Source: Chthoniobacterales bacterium
Lineage (GTDB): Bacteria > Verrucomicrobiota > Verrucomicrobiia > Chthoniobacterales > DASVRZ01
Direction: 5' to 3'
DNA: 64,000 nucleotides
Assembly (NCBI GenBank): GCA_039930045.1
Contig: JBDSQB010000016.1
Coordinates: forward strand, 124,001 to 188,000
Shown here piece by piece: positions 8,181 through 17,052 of the stretch. Every line of letters begins with the position of its first letter. Position 1 is the stretch's first letter. Under the pieces are notes generated by a model. That model ran no database searches and was not told where the DNA came from. It saw nothing but the letters and a program-made list of their open reading frames with translations. Position numbers and translations under genes: made by a program.

Positions 8181-8201
8181 GATTCGGCTTTAACTCGAAT
8201 C
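8181..8201. terminator. Weak hairpin between convergent genes
   Basis: GATTCG and CGAATC form a 6-bp inverted repeat with a 9-base loop directly after the vapC stop and before the convergent CNNM gene end. There is no T-run, so it is at best a weak bidirectional terminator. Confidence 0.35.
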
Positions 8202-8214
8202 AAAGACGACAAAA

Positions 8215-9612
8215 TTACTCGTCGTCCTCGGAGTCAGTTTTCACCAGCGGCGCGCGCTGGAAGTGGACTTGGAGCACGCGGCGACCGTCGGTTTCGGTAA
8301 TGGTCGCGAGATATTCCTCGATGCGAACGCTTTCGCCTTGTTTCGGCAAATGGCCGAGCAAATGCGTGACGTGTCCGCCGACGGTGCTGACCTCGCTGCT
8401 TTCGAGGTGGAGATCGACCAAATCCTGCAATTCGTAGAGGCCGAGGCTGCCTTTGACGGTGAATTCGTCCTCGTTCACTTTCTTGAATTCGTTGTCGTCG
8501 GTGTCGAACTCGTCCTGAATTTCGCCGACCAATTCTGCGAGGACGTTGTCCAAAGTCACGATGCCGACCGTGCCGCCAAATTCATCGACGACGGCGGCCA
8601 GATGCGACTGTTTGCCGAGAAAAAGCTTAAGCAATTTCTCCAGCGGCATCATTTCGGGCACGGGCAGCAGGTCGCGTTTCAGAGCCATCAGATCGGGCGC
8701 CGGCTTTTGCATGGCACGAATGAGATCCTTTACGTGAACGAGCCCGATGGTGTTGTCGAGATGCTCTTTGCAAAGTGGAAACCGGGTGTGGCCCGACTCG
8801 ATGGCTTTCGCGAGATTGGTGGCGAAATCCTCCTCAATATCGAGGGAAACGACCTCGCCGCGCGGGGTCATGATGTCGCGCACAACTCGCTTGCGCATGT
8901 CGAGGGCGTTCATCAGGATTTCGCGGCCGAGCGAGCTGACTTCCTCCGATTTCTCGCTTTCGGTAAGGATCACGCGGAGTTCCTCCTCGCTGTGGGCGAG
9001 TTCGGTTTCACTCACCGGATCGACGCGAAAGACGAGTTTGAGGATTTTATTGGCCGATCCATTGAGCAGAAAAATGGCGGGCTTGAAGATGTAATGAAAC
9101 GCCGCCAATGGCCGGGCGACGAAGAGCGTGACCGACAGCGCCTGGCGAATGGCGAGCGATTTCGGAGTTAATTCCCCAAGGACGATGTGGAGAAAGGTGA
9201 TCAGAGTGAAGGCCGCACCGAAGGCGACGCCGGAAATCACCGAGTGCGATGTGACTCCGATCTTGAAGAGCAGCGGCTGCACCATCGTGGCGAGATACGG
9301 TTCGCCGACCCAGCCGAGGCCGAGCGAGGCGAGCGTGATGCCGAGTTGCGTGGCGGAAAGGTAGGCGTCGAGATGACCAGTGACGTGCCGAGCGAATTTC
9401 GCGCCTTTCAGCCCTTCGTCGATCGCGGCCTCGATCTGCGTCCCGCGCACTTTGACGAGGGCAAACTCGGCGGCCACGAAAAATCCATTCAGAAAAACGA
9501 GGAAGCCGATGACGAGCACCTGCCAGAGAATGACGCCCGAGTCGGACCATTCCGACTGCAGGACGTGGCCGTTCTCCGTGACGGCTAATAAAAAAGGTGA
9601 AAAGGCAACCAT
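8215..9612 (-). CDS. CNNM/CBS-domain membrane protein (CorC/HlyC family)
   Basis: Inner-membrane protein of 465 residues. An N-terminal CNNM (DUF21) region with four hydrophobic segments (about 25-210; [17 protein letters not shown] is the hallmark) is followed by a CBS pair (about 225-345; [33 protein letters not shown]) and a C-terminal CorC_HlyC domain (about 365-450; [14 protein letters not shown]). Relatives take part in Mg2+/Co2+ efflux or export; the old hemolysin label is not supported. It is encoded alone and converges on vapC. Confidence 0.92.
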   Translation of the reverse strand: MVAFSPFLLAVTENGHVLQSEWSDSGVILWQVLVIGFLVFLNGFFVAAEFALVKVRGTQIEAAIDEGLKGAKFARHVTGHLDAYLSATQLGITLASLGLGWVGEPYLATMVQPLLFKIGVTSHSVISGVAFGAAFTLITFLHIVLGELTPKSLAIRQALSVTLFVARPLAAFHYIFKPAIFLLNGSANKILKLVFRVDPVSETELAHSEEELRVILTESEKSEEVSSLGREILMNALDMRKRVVRDIMTPRGEVVSLDIEEDFATNLAKAIESGHTRFPLCKEHLDNTIGLVHVKDLIRAMQKPAPDLMALKRDLLPVPEMMPLEKLLKLFLGKQSHLAAVVDEFGGTVGIVTLDNVLAELVGEIQDEFDTDDNEFKKVNEDEFTVKGSLGLYELQDLVDLHLESSEVSTVGGHVTHLLGHLPKQGESVRIEEYLATITETDGRRVLQVHFQRAPLVKTDSEDDE

Positions 9613-9652
9613 GGGTGAGTGCTGAAATTAATTTCCCGCTGCGGGAAGCGTC

Positions 9653-9898
9653 TCAGAGCCGCTCGTAGGTTCCTGTATCTTTTTTTTCCAAGACGGTAAA
9701 GCCCGCCTTTTTCGCTTCGGAAATGGAAACCGGCTTGGTCAGGCTTGGAGTGTTGACCGAAGAAATGACCTTGCGAACCGCTTTTTTGCAGAGCGGACAT
9801 TGCGTCAAAGCTGGGCGGGAAACAGGACGGCGGAGTTCGAATCGCCCCTGGCAGGTTGTGCAATCTCCCTCCACCAGCTCGTATTCATAGATCGGCAT
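9653..9898 (-). CDS. FmdB-type putative regulatory zinc ribbon protein
   Basis: Small zinc-ribbon protein of 81 residues. It starts MPIYEYE, the FmdB family hallmark, and has two Cys pairs (CTTC and CPLC) about 20 residues apart that would bind one zinc. A basic tail rich in Lys and Ser follows. Family members are often annotated as regulatory, but no mechanism is established. It lies 43 bp downstream of rpsN on the same strand and is probably cotranscribed. Confidence 0.88.
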   Translation of the reverse strand: MPIYEYELVEGDCTTCQGRFELRRPVSRPALTQCPLCKKAVRKVISSVNTPSLTKPVSISEAKKAGFTVLEKKDTGTYERL

Positions 9899-9941
9899 GG
9901 CGGAAAAAAGGAGGACGCCAGCGCTGGCTGGCTGAGTTGGA

Positions 9942-10211
9942 TTACCAACTGGACTTCGTAATCCCAGGGATGAGCCCGTGGGAAGCCAGTTCGCGGAAAG
10001 TGATGCGGGAAACTCCGAAACGGCGGAGGAAGGCGCGGCGGCGGCCACTGACCGAGCAGCGATTGACGACGCGGGTTGGGCTGGCGTCGCGGGGAATGGA
10101 TTGCAAACCGACGTAATCGCCCTTCGCTTTGAGTTCAGCACGAATGGCGGCATATTTAGCCACGGTTGCTTTTTTGCGGTCGTTACGTTCGATCCAGGAT
10201 GTTTTTGCCAT
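9942..10211 (-). CDS. rpsN: 30S ribosomal protein S14
   Basis: Ribosomal protein S14 of 89 residues, the longer form lacking the CxxC zinc motif. It starts [20 protein letters not shown], has the conserved SPTRVVNRC and the signature [15 protein letters not shown] followed by [12 protein letters not shown]. The gene is outside the main ribosomal protein operons, as is usual for C-minus S14 paralogues. The 253-bp gap upstream separates it from the divergent hisI operon and must hold its promoter. Confidence 0.96.
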   Translation of the reverse strand: MAKTSWIERNDRKKATVAKYAAIRAELKAKGDYVGLQSIPRDASPTRVVNRCSVSGRRRAFLRRFGVSRITFRELASHGLIPGITKSSW

Positions 10212-10373
10212 AAGAAAGGTCGGCAAGATAGAGGCGCGGAGTTGGTTTGCAACCACTTTTTTCAGCAAAACGCGCATCGCCCTCCTGTGGAAAAAATCCG
10301 TTGCCTTCCGCCCGACTTGGGGCAATTCTCCTGCCGTGAGTTTACCTGCAATCCACTGGTGGCATTGGTAATC

Positions 10374-10399
10374 GAGTCCGATCCCTTCGATCCGGACTC
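10374..10399 (+). promoter_or_regulatory. Strong hairpin upstream of hisI
   Basis: GAGTCCG and CGGACTC form a 7-bp stem extended by ATC/GAT around one bulged C, with a CCTTC loop. It lies 65 bp before hisI and is followed within a few bases by a T5 run (about 10406-10410), so it could be a terminator or leader structure. No Trp- or His-rich leader peptide is evident. The rest of the 10212-10464 gap shows nothing else I can name. Confidence 0.4.
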
Positions 10400-10464
10400 C
10401 GCTTGTTTTTCCCGGCCATCCTTCGGCCATTTCACTGCAACTCGACTCTCTTTTTCTCTTTTCC

Positions 10465-10854
10465 ATGAACCTCAAATACAACTCCGACGGCCTCATTCCC
10501 GCCATTGTCCAGGAAGCCAGCGACACGCCCATCCCGAGCGGGCGCGTGCTGATGATGGCTTGGATGAACGAAAAAGCCGTCGCCGACACGCTCGCCACCG
10601 GCAAGATGCATTATTGGAGCCGTTCGCGGCAGAAATCGTGGTTCAAGGGCGAAAGCAGCGGACACACCCAAGAAGTGGTGCGCTGGTTCATGGATTGCGA
10701 TCGCGACACGCTGCTCTTTGAGGTGCGGCAAAACGTCGCCGCCTGCCACACGGGCCACGTCAGTTGCTTCTTTCAGGAGCTCGATAAGAATGGAACTCCG
10801 CTCGCCGTCAACGAGGCGAAAGCGTTTGATCCCGATGCCGTCTATCACCCATGA
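10465..10854 (+). CDS. hisI: Phosphoribosyl-AMP cyclohydrolase
   Basis: Third step of histidine biosynthesis: hydrolytic opening of phosphoribosyl-AMP. The 129-residue protein is the stand-alone form without a HisE domain. Key blocks are [12 protein letters not shown], the [15 protein letters not shown] signature, and the metal-binding segment [11 protein letters not shown] followed by [11 protein letters not shown] with the conserved Cys and His. Its stop overlaps the trpE start (ATGA), implying coupling of a histidine gene with tryptophan genes. Confidence 0.95.
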   Translation: MNLKYNSDGLIPAIVQEASDTPIPSGRVLMMAWMNEKAVADTLATGKMHYWSRSRQKSWFKGESSGHTQEVVRWFMDCDRDTLLFEVRQNVAACHTGHVSCFFQELDKNGTPLAVNEAKAFDPDAVYHP

Positions 10855-12350
10855 GTGCGATCCTGCCCAGCTACGAGGATTTTCTCGCCAAGACGGCTCA
10901 GGGAAATCTCATCCCGATCTATACGGAACTCGTCGCCGACTTTGAAACGCCGGTCTCGGCCTTTCAGAAAATCGACACGGGTGAGAATACTTTCCTGCTC
11001 GAATCCGCCGAGACCAACGACCACGTCGGGCGCTATTCCTTTCTCGGGAGCAACCCCTCCGTCGTCTTCGAGAGCCGAGATCGGGAAATCCGCATCGTCG
11101 AGAACGGCTTGGAAACCGTCTTCACCACCGACACCGATCCACTCGCCGAACTGGAGAAACTTATGTCGCGCTATCGACCCGTCCGCGAACCGGCGTTGCC
11201 TGCGTTCACCGGCGGTGCGGTCGGGTTTCTCACCTTCGACGCCGTGCGTTTCTTCGAGCCGAGCGTCGGCCCGTCGCCCAAGGACGATCTCGGTCTGCCG
11301 GAAACGAAATTCCTCATTACCGACACGCTGCTCGCCTTCGACCACCGCAGGCGCAAGCTCCAGATCATCGCCAACGCCTATTTGCCCGAGGGCACCGATC
11401 CGCGCTCTGCGTATGACTCCGCCAGTCAGCGCATTGCGGATATTGTTAACAGACTCCGCCAGCCTGTTGCCTTCGAGCCGCTGAATACATTGGAAGTCCG
11501 ATCACCGGTCACACCGACTTCTAACACCACGCACGACGAATACTGCGCGACGGTCAGCCAAGTGCAGGAATACATCCACGCAGGCGACATTTTCCAGATC
11601 GTGCCGTCGCAGCGATTCGAGATTCCCTACACCGGCGAACCGCTCGATTTCTATCGGTCGCTGCGTTCGGTCAACCCGTCGCCGTATCTCTTTTGCTTCC
11701 GCTTTTCTCCAACCTTCGCCGTCGTCGGCAGTTCGCCGGAAGTGCATGTTAGATTAACTAACAAACTGGTCGAAATCCGGCCCATCGCCGGGACGCGCAA
11801 GCGCGGTGAAACTCCGGCCGAGGACGATACGAATGCAACTCAACTCTTGGCCGATCCGAAGGAACGCGCCGAGCATTTGATGTTAGTCGATCTAGCTAGA
11901 AACGACGTGGGCCGCATCGCGGAATACGGCAGCGTGCGCGTGACGGATTTCATGACCATCGAGCGTTACAGCCACGTCATGCACATTGTTAGTAATGTCG
12001 TCGGCACCTTGCGTGGCGACCGCACCTCTTACGACGTGATGAGGGCCACTTTTCCCGCCGGAACCGTCTCTGGATCGCCGAAAGTTCGCGCCATGCAGAT
12101 CATCAATCAGGTCGAGAAAAACAAGCGCGGCATCTATGCGGGTGCGGTCGGTTACTTCGGTTTCGACGGCGCGCTCGACTCCTGCATCGCCCTGCGCACC
12201 GCTGTTCTGAAGGACGGCAAAGCCTACGTGCAAGCCGGCGGCGGAGTCGTGGCCGATTCCACTCCCGAGGGCGAATATCAGGAGACCGTCAACAAAGCGA
12301 TGGGCCTCATGAAAGCCTTCTCCCGCGCACAGCAACTAACCAAATCCTAA
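10851..12350 (+). CDS. trpE: Anthranilate synthase component I
   Basis: Chorismate-using subunit of anthranilate synthase, 499 residues. The N-terminal part (about 20-170) carries the feedback site region with LLESAETNDHVGRYSFLG. The C-terminal chorismate-binding domain has FQIVPSQRFE, NPSPYLF, RPIAGTRKRG, ERAEHLMLVDLARND, GTVSGSPKVRAM and the closing GGGVVADSTPEGEYQET. The LLES motif and the adjacent trpG support TrpE rather than PabB. Some rare-looking codons (TTA, CTA, AGA) occur about 11745-11900. Confidence 0.95.
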   Translation: MSAILPSYEDFLAKTAQGNLIPIYTELVADFETPVSAFQKIDTGENTFLLESAETNDHVGRYSFLGSNPSVVFESRDREIRIVENGLETVFTTDTDPLAELEKLMSRYRPVREPALPAFTGGAVGFLTFDAVRFFEPSVGPSPKDDLGLPETKFLITDTLLAFDHRRRKLQIIANAYLPEGTDPRSAYDSASQRIADIVNRLRQPVAFEPLNTLEVRSPVTPTSNTTHDEYCATVSQVQEYIHAGDIFQIVPSQRFEIPYTGEPLDFYRSLRSVNPSPYLFCFRFSPTFAVVGSSPEVHVRLTNKLVEIRPIAGTRKRGETPAEDDTNATQLLADPKERAEHLMLVDLARNDVGRIAEYGSVRVTDFMTIERYSHVMHIVSNVVGTLRGDRTSYDVMRATFPAGTVSGSPKVRAMQIINQVEKNKRGIYAGAVGYFGFDGALDSCIALRTAVLKDGKAYVQAGGGVVADSTPEGEYQETVNKAMGLMKAFSRAQQLTKS

Positions 12351-12362
12351 CATCCGACTAAC

Positions 12363-12926
12363 ATGGTCCTGGTCATCGACAACTACGACTCGTTCACCTA
12401 CAATCTCGTGCAGTATTTCGGCGAACTCGGCGCGGAACTGTTAGTCAAGCGCAACGACGAAATCACCCTCGAAGAAATCGCGCAACTCGCCCCCGAGCGC
12501 ATCGTCATTTCACCCGGCCCCTGCACACCGCGCGAGGCGGGCATCAGTTGCGCCGTGATCGAGAAATTTGGACCTCACATTCCCTTGTTAGGAGTCTGTC
12601 TCGGGCACCAGAGCATCGGCGACGTCTATGGTGGCAACGTCATTCGCGCCGGACGCCTCATGCACGGCAAAACCTCGCCCATTCTGCACAACGGCACGGG
12701 CGTGTTCGCCGGCCTGCCGATGCCCTTCGAGGCCACGCGCTATCATTCATTGTTAGTTGAACGCAGCAGCTTCCCCGACGTGCTGGAAATCACCGCTGAG
12801 ACGGCTGAGGGAGAAATCATGGGCCTGCGCCACAAAGAATTTCCCATCCACGGAGTCCAATTCCACCCTGAGTCGATTCTAACTCTCGAAGGTAAACAGC
12901 TCCTGAAAAATTTCCTGTCGCTCTGA
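12363..12926 (+). CDS. trpG: Anthranilate synthase component II (glutamine amidotransferase)
   Basis: Class I glutamine amidotransferase of 187 residues that supplies ammonia to TrpE. The catalytic triad is visible: the Cys in [12 protein letters not shown] (about residue 80) and the His and Glu in VQFHPESI near the C terminus. [15 protein letters not shown] and [12 protein letters not shown] are standard for the TrpG/PabA family. It follows trpE by 12 bp. It may serve both tryptophan and folate synthesis, since no separate PabA is seen here. Confidence 0.94.
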   Translation: MVLVIDNYDSFTYNLVQYFGELGAELLVKRNDEITLEEIAQLAPERIVISPGPCTPREAGISCAVIEKFGPHIPLLGVCLGHQSIGDVYGGNVIRAGRLMHGKTSPILHNGTGVFAGLPMPFEATRYHSLLVERSSFPDVLEITAETAEGEIMGLRHKEFPIHGVQFHPESILTLEGKQLLKNFLSL

Positions 12927-12928
12927 GG

Positions 12929-13438
12929 TTAGCTCTTGGCCGCGTTGGTGACGAACTCGGTGAAGGTTTTTTCCAGCTTCTGCACGGTGGCTTTGGGGCC
13001 GGTCATTTTGATAAAGATCAGACCCGAATCGGTCTCGATGATCGCGCCGCAAAGGGCGTAATCGGGCAGGGGAGTCGTCGGTCCGCCGGGCATTCCGCTG
13101 GTGAAGGTGCCCTCGCTGCGGGCGAAGGTGATGGTGCGGTGGTTCATTGCGACAGTGGCGCTTTCGCCCTTGGTCGCGCTCTCGGAGAATTGCCCGAACC
13201 AGCGCTGGATGTTTTGGTTTACGCTGCCGCCTTGGTCTTTGCCGAAGGTGAAAAAGGAGATCTCGGCGGCATCTGCGCCCGCACTGGTGCGCCACGTGGC
13301 CTTGCGCATGGGCGAGGTCACCGGCACATCGACCCAGTCCACCGGGGAAGTGAAGGTAAGGTTTTCCACGGTGAGTTTGAGCGGTTCGCCCGCGAAAAGT
13401 GGGGCGGCGAGGAGCAGAAGGAAGGGCCAGAGTTTCAT
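12929..13438 (-). CDS. Secreted hypothetical protein
   Basis: Unrecognised 169-residue protein with a clear signal peptide (MKLWPFLLLLAAPLFAG). The mature part begins LKLTVENLTFTSPVDWVDV and continues as an alternating strand pattern. This resembles small secreted beta-rich proteins that are often found in this phylum with no known role. One Cys lies in DYALCGAII. It is followed on the same strand by nothing and preceded by another exported protein (27-bp gap), so the two may form an operon. Confidence 0.75.
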   Translation of the reverse strand: MKLWPFLLLLAAPLFAGEPLKLTVENLTFTSPVDWVDVPVTSPMRKATWRTSAGADAAEISFFTFGKDQGGSVNQNIQRWFGQFSESATKGESATVAMNHRTITFARSEGTFTSGMPGGPTTPLPDYALCGAIIETDSGLIFIKMTGPKATVQKLEKTFTEFVTNAAKS

Positions 13439-13465
13439 GGAAGTCGAATGGTGTTGGAATGTGTT

Positions 13466-14497
13466 TTAAGGCTGGGCCGGGCGCAAGCCGGATGCGCTGA
13501 CTTCGACGCGGCTGGCGTAGGTGCCGGCTTTGAAAACGATGGAAGTCGCGAGCACGCCGCTGCCGCTGTCCTCGATGGGGAGCTCGCGGGTTTCGCCAAA
13601 TTGCAACGCCACGCTTTTCGGCAGGCCGAGGCTGGAGGCGACTTCGATCGTGATGGGTTCCGGGCTGTTGTTTTGCAATGTGACCACGCCCCGGCGTTTG
13701 CCGTCGAGGGCGGGCGTGAGGACGAGTTTGGCCGGGCTGGCGAGGAAGGTTCCGAGGCCCTCGCCTTGCAGGTTGATGAAGGCGGGTTTAGTGCCCTCGA
13801 AGATGAGGCGTCCCTCGCATGGGCCGTTGGTTTTCGGGGTAAAGAGGACGTCGATCTTGTGTTTTTCCCGCGGCTTGAGCTGATAGGTGGCCGCCTGCAC
13901 GAGATGCCACGGTTCGCTGATGGTGATTTTGCCGCTGAGGATTTCGCCACCTTCGTTCACCACCACAAAACTGTCGCTGGCGGTCTGGCCGGTGAGCGTG
14001 GCGGGAAAAGTGAGCGCGTCGGGCACGAGCAGGCGGCTGGGAGAGGTCGTGATCGTGATCTTCGCCTGACCCGGCGAAAAGGGGCCGCCCGCCGCCGAGC
14101 GCACGCCGAAGACAAACGAATCTTGATCGCTTTTCAGGTCGCCGGAGTGCCGATAGGTGACGTCCACGCTGTCGAGTCCGACGGTTTTCGAGCGAATGAT
14201 GCGTCCGTGCGCCGGTTTTTGCAGGAAGCTAAACTCCAACTGCCCACCGCCGCTGGCGATGCCGTGCAGCCGGATGACGACCTCCCCAGCGCGATCCACG
14301 CTGGCGCTCGCGACGTCGGCCAGGGCGGTCGGCTGGTTGCTGCCGGTGCCCGCCGGTTTTCGTTTCACCTTCGGAGTCGTATCCAAGTCGGCCCAGAGCG
14401 GTTGCGTGGACCATAAAACGACCCCGCAGGCCAGCACCCGCAACCCGCTTTGGAGCATTCCAAAAACTGGCGGCAATTTCCTGATTGAAGAGGGCAT
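13466..14497 (-). CDS. Exported protein with Ig-like/ASH-type repeats
   Basis: Exported protein of 343 residues with an N-terminal hydrophobic segment (about 18-36, ending LWAD). The first part resembles a beta-sandwich with GGGQLEFSFLQKPAHGRI and YRHSGDLKSDQDSFVFGV, reminiscent of cadherin/Ig-like repeats. The middle (about 165-250) has FVVVNEGGEILSGKITI and LKPREKHKIDVLFTP, typical of ASPM/SPD-2/Hydin-like domains. No catalytic motif is seen; a structural or adhesion role outside the cell is an inference. Confidence 0.7.
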   Translation of the reverse strand: MPSSIRKLPPVFGMLQSGLRVLACGVVLWSTQPLWADLDTTPKVKRKPAGTGSNQPTALADVASASVDRAGEVVIRLHGIASGGGQLEFSFLQKPAHGRIIRSKTVGLDSVDVTYRHSGDLKSDQDSFVFGVRSAAGGPFSPGQAKITITTSPSRLLVPDALTFPATLTGQTASDSFVVVNEGGEILSGKITISEPWHLVQAATYQLKPREKHKIDVLFTPKTNGPCEGRLIFEGTKPAFINLQGEGLGTFLASPAKLVLTPALDGKRRGVVTLQNNSPEPITIEVASSLGLPKSVALQFGETRELPIEDSGSGVLATSIVFKAGTYASRVEVSASGLRPAQP

Positions 14498-14552
14498 GGG
14501 ACTCCCTTATACGGTGGGGCCAGCTATTTCCCTGTCAATTCCAGATTCCCTC

Positions 14553-15215
14553 ATGCGCCGTCGTTTTGTCTCTCCTCAATCGCCTCGTGGATGGAAAGTT
14601 TTCTGGTGTTCGACCGGTGCGACGCTGGCGCTGACGGGAATGATTTTCGCCGGGGCTCCCGCGCCAGTAGCGACGCCTGCTCCGATGATTCCGCCCAAAC
14701 TCACGACGACTCAGAAGTCGGCCCAGGAATTGATCGGCAAACAGGAGCCGCCGAAAATCACCCCGCGTGTGCTGGAGCAAATGACGCCGGAGACGAGTTC
14801 CATTCTAGTCTCGCTCTCGAAGCAGCGCGCCTACCTGATGCTCGGCGGCGAGATCGCAGTGGACACGCCGATTTCCTCGGGAAAAAAATCGCGCATGACT
14901 CCGAAGGGTCGCTTCAAAGTCCTTGAGAAAGACAAGGATCACCGGTCGAGCGTCTATGGCACGTTTGTGGATCGTCAGGGTCGTGTGGTGCGCGGCGGGG
15001 TGAGCACGCGGATCGATTCGGCTCCGAGCGGCACGCATTACGTGGGTGCGCCGATGTTGTTTTTCCTGCGGCTGACGGATGAGGGCGTCGGCATGCACAT
15101 CGGGATTTTGCCGGGCTACGCGGCGTCGCATGGCTGTGTGCGGTTGCCAGCGGAGATCGCGCCAATTTTCTACGAGAAAACGAAGGTCGGCACGCGCGCG
15201 GAGATCGTGGACTGA
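14553..15215 (+). CDS. L,D-transpeptidase (YkuD domain)
   Basis: Exported L,D-transpeptidase of 220 residues, expected to form 3-3 peptidoglycan cross-links or attach proteins to the wall. An N-terminal membrane anchor or signal (about 14-33) is followed by a Pro/Thr-rich linker and the YkuD domain (about 85-218). The catalytic motif is HIGILPGYAASHGCVRLP with the Cys nucleophile, and the entrance strand is SILVSLSKQRAYLM. ATG 14553 gives a sensible signal sequence; an upstream ATG in frame is less likely. Confidence 0.9.
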   Translation: MRRRFVSPQSPRGWKVFWCSTGATLALTGMIFAGAPAPVATPAPMIPPKLTTTQKSAQELIGKQEPPKITPRVLEQMTPETSSILVSLSKQRAYLMLGGEIAVDTPISSGKKSRMTPKGRFKVLEKDKDHRSSVYGTFVDRQGRVVRGGVSTRIDSAPSGTHYVGAPMLFFLRLTDEGVGMHIGILPGYAASHGCVRLPAEIAPIFYEKTKVGTRAEIVD

Positions 15216-15216
15216 G

Positions 15217-16557
15217 TTAGAACAAGGTCTCGACGAGCAGTTTCACGTTCAGGCCGATGATGAGAATGGCCGAAGCCCACCCGAGGATTTTGATCCAGAG
15301 CGGGTTGACGAATTCGCCCATTTTGCGCCGGTCGCTGGTGAAACGCACGAGCGGCCAGACGGCAAACCCGAGCTGCATGGAGAGGCAGACCTGGCTGGCG
15401 ACGAGCAGTTTGGTCGTCTCGCCTTCGCCGTAAAGTCCGATCACGATGACCGCGGGAATGATGGCCAGGGACCGCGTGACGAGCCGGCGCGCCCACGGTT
15501 TCATGCGGAAATTGAGGAAGCCCTCCATCACGATCTGACCCGCCAGCGTGCCGGTGAGAGTCGAGTTCTGGCCCGATGCGAGCAAGGCGATGGCGAATAA
15601 AATGCCCGCTCCGGTGACGCCGAGCACGCCATCGAGGAGGTGAAACGCCTCCTGGATTTCGGCGACATCCTGGTGGCCGGTATTGTGAAACGCGGCGGCG
15701 GCCAGAATAAGGATCGCGCCATTGATGAAGAGGGCAAACATCAGCGCCACCGTGGAGTCGATCGTGGCGAAACGGATGGCCTGCCGCTTGCCGCCAGGGG
15801 TGGGTTCGATGGCGCGCGTCTGCACGATGGAGGAGTGCAGATACAGATTATGCGGCATGACGGTCGCGCCGAGAATGCCGATGCTGATGTAGAGCATTTC
15901 GGGGTTGGTGAGGATGGCGGCGGAAGGCACAAACCCCAGCAAAACTCCGGTGATGCTCGGTTTCGCCAGAAAAAGTTCGGCCACAAAACACCCGCCAATC
16001 GTGGCGATGAGGACGATGACGACCGCCTCGATGTAGCGGAAACCGCGCTGTTGCAGGAGCAGGATGATCATCACGTCGAGCGCGGTAATCAGGCAGCCCC
16101 AGACGAGCGGGATGCCAAAGAGGAGTTGCAGTCCTATCGCGGAGCCGACGACTTCGGCGAGATCGCAGGCGATGATTGCCAGTTCGCACAGCACCCATTG
16201 CATGATGACGACGGGCTTGGAATAACTGTCGCGGCAGGCTTGGGCTAGGTCGCGCTGGGTGACGACGCCGAGTTTCACGCAGAGGTGCTGCAGAAGGATG
16301 GCGATGAAGTTGGAAATGAGGATGACCGCCAGCAGGGTGTAGCCAAACTGCGCGCCGCCCGCGAGATCCGTGGCCCAGTTGCCGGGGTCCATGTAACCGA
16401 CGGCGACCATGAAGCCGGGTCCGGCAAACGCGGCCAGCCGCCGCCAAAACGAGGCGTTCGATGATAACAATGGAACTGGAATCGAGCCGTTGACTTCGGC
16501 GAGCGATTTCATGGTGCCGGTGCGCAGCCAGGCGGTGGAACTTGCTTCAGACTTCAT
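15217..16557 (-). CDS. mntH: Mn2+/Fe2+ transporter of the NRAMP family
   Basis: Proton-coupled divalent metal importer, 446 residues with eleven predicted membrane helices. The metal-binding motif of helix 1 is present as GYMDPGNWATD (D-P-G-N) and that of helix 6 as ATVMPHNLYLHS (M-P-H), which together favour manganese or iron. A roughly 40-residue N-terminal extension precedes helix 1. The gene is divergent from mntR across a 63-bp gap with a palindromic operator, so Mn-dependent repression is likely. Confidence 0.95.
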   Translation of the reverse strand: MKSEASSTAWLRTGTMKSLAEVNGSIPVPLLSSNASFWRRLAAFAGPGFMVAVGYMDPGNWATDLAGGAQFGYTLLAVILISNFIAILLQHLCVKLGVVTQRDLAQACRDSYSKPVVIMQWVLCELAIIACDLAEVVGSAIGLQLLFGIPLVWGCLITALDVMIILLLQQRGFRYIEAVVIVLIATIGGCFVAELFLAKPSITGVLLGFVPSAAILTNPEMLYISIGILGATVMPHNLYLHSSIVQTRAIEPTPGGKRQAIRFATIDSTVALMFALFINGAILILAAAAFHNTGHQDVAEIQEAFHLLDGVLGVTGAGILFAIALLASGQNSTLTGTLAGQIVMEGFLNFRMKPWARRLVTRSLAIIPAVIVIGLYGEGETTKLLVASQVCLSMQLGFAVWPLVRFTSDRRKMGEFVNPLWIKILGWASAILIIGLNVKLLVETLF

Positions 16558-16584
16558 AATGTAGGGGATGCTACGTTTTACAGG

Positions 16585-16598
16585 ATTGACTCGTCAAT
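16585..16598. promoter_or_regulatory. Palindromic operator between mntH and mntR
   Basis: ATTGAC-TC-GTCAAT is a perfect 6+6 palindrome in the 63-bp divergent gap. For mntH it overlaps a TTGACG hexamer; TAGCAT follows after 18 bp, so a bound MntR would cover the -35 box. Confidence 0.6.
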
Positions 16599-16620
16599 GG
16601 AGCTTTTGTAATTTCTTTTC

Positions 16621-17052
16621 ATGCCTGCCGAAGTCATCCAAGAAGTCACTCCTGAAACGGCGGCTTTTCGCCAGGTGCGTCATCAGCACGCGAGTGAAAC
16701 GGCGCAGGATTACGTCGAGGCCGTGGCGGATTTGATCGAGGAACACGGCGAAGCGCGGGCCGTCGATCTCGCCCGTAAACTGGGCGTGACGCACGTCACG
16801 GTGAGCCAGACCGTGACGCGCCTACAGAAGTCGGGCCTCATCCAGAGCCAGCCGTATCGGTCGATTTTTCTAACCGATGAAGGCCGCGAACTAGCCGCCA
16901 AATGCAAGGCGCGCCACCTCGTGATCGTGGAGTTTCTCAAACGCCTCGGCGTCTCCGAGGAAATCGCCATCAGCGACGCCGAGGGCATCGAGCATCACGT
17001 CAGCGAGGAAACGCTGGCCGCAATGCAGGCGTTCGAACCGAAGTCGGCTTAG
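16621..17052 (+). CDS. mntR: Manganese-responsive regulator MntR (DtxR family)
   Basis: Metal-dependent repressor of 143 residues. The N-terminal winged helix-turn-helix (about 25-85; EARAVDLARKLGVTHVTVSQTVTRLQ) is followed by the dimerisation and metal-binding region (SISDAEGIEHHVSEETL-like, with Glu and the His pair). An N-terminal stretch of about 25 residues precedes the HTH, as in E. coli MntR. It lacks the SH3-like C-terminal domain. Divergence from mntH identifies the target. Its stop overlaps the convergent zwf stop by 4 bp. Confidence 0.93.
   Translation: MPAEVIQEVTPETAAFRQVRHQHASETAQDYVEAVADLIEEHGEARAVDLARKLGVTHVTVSQTVTRLQKSGLIQSQPYRSIFLTDEGRELAAKCKARHLVIVEFLKRLGVSEEIAISDAEGIEHHVSEETLAAMQAFEPKSA

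Noticed and set aside
11745-12890. Apparent enrichment of GTTAG/CTAAC in trpE-trpG
   Set aside because: A rough count over the whole window is not above that expected from base composition; the cluster seems due to local codon choice.
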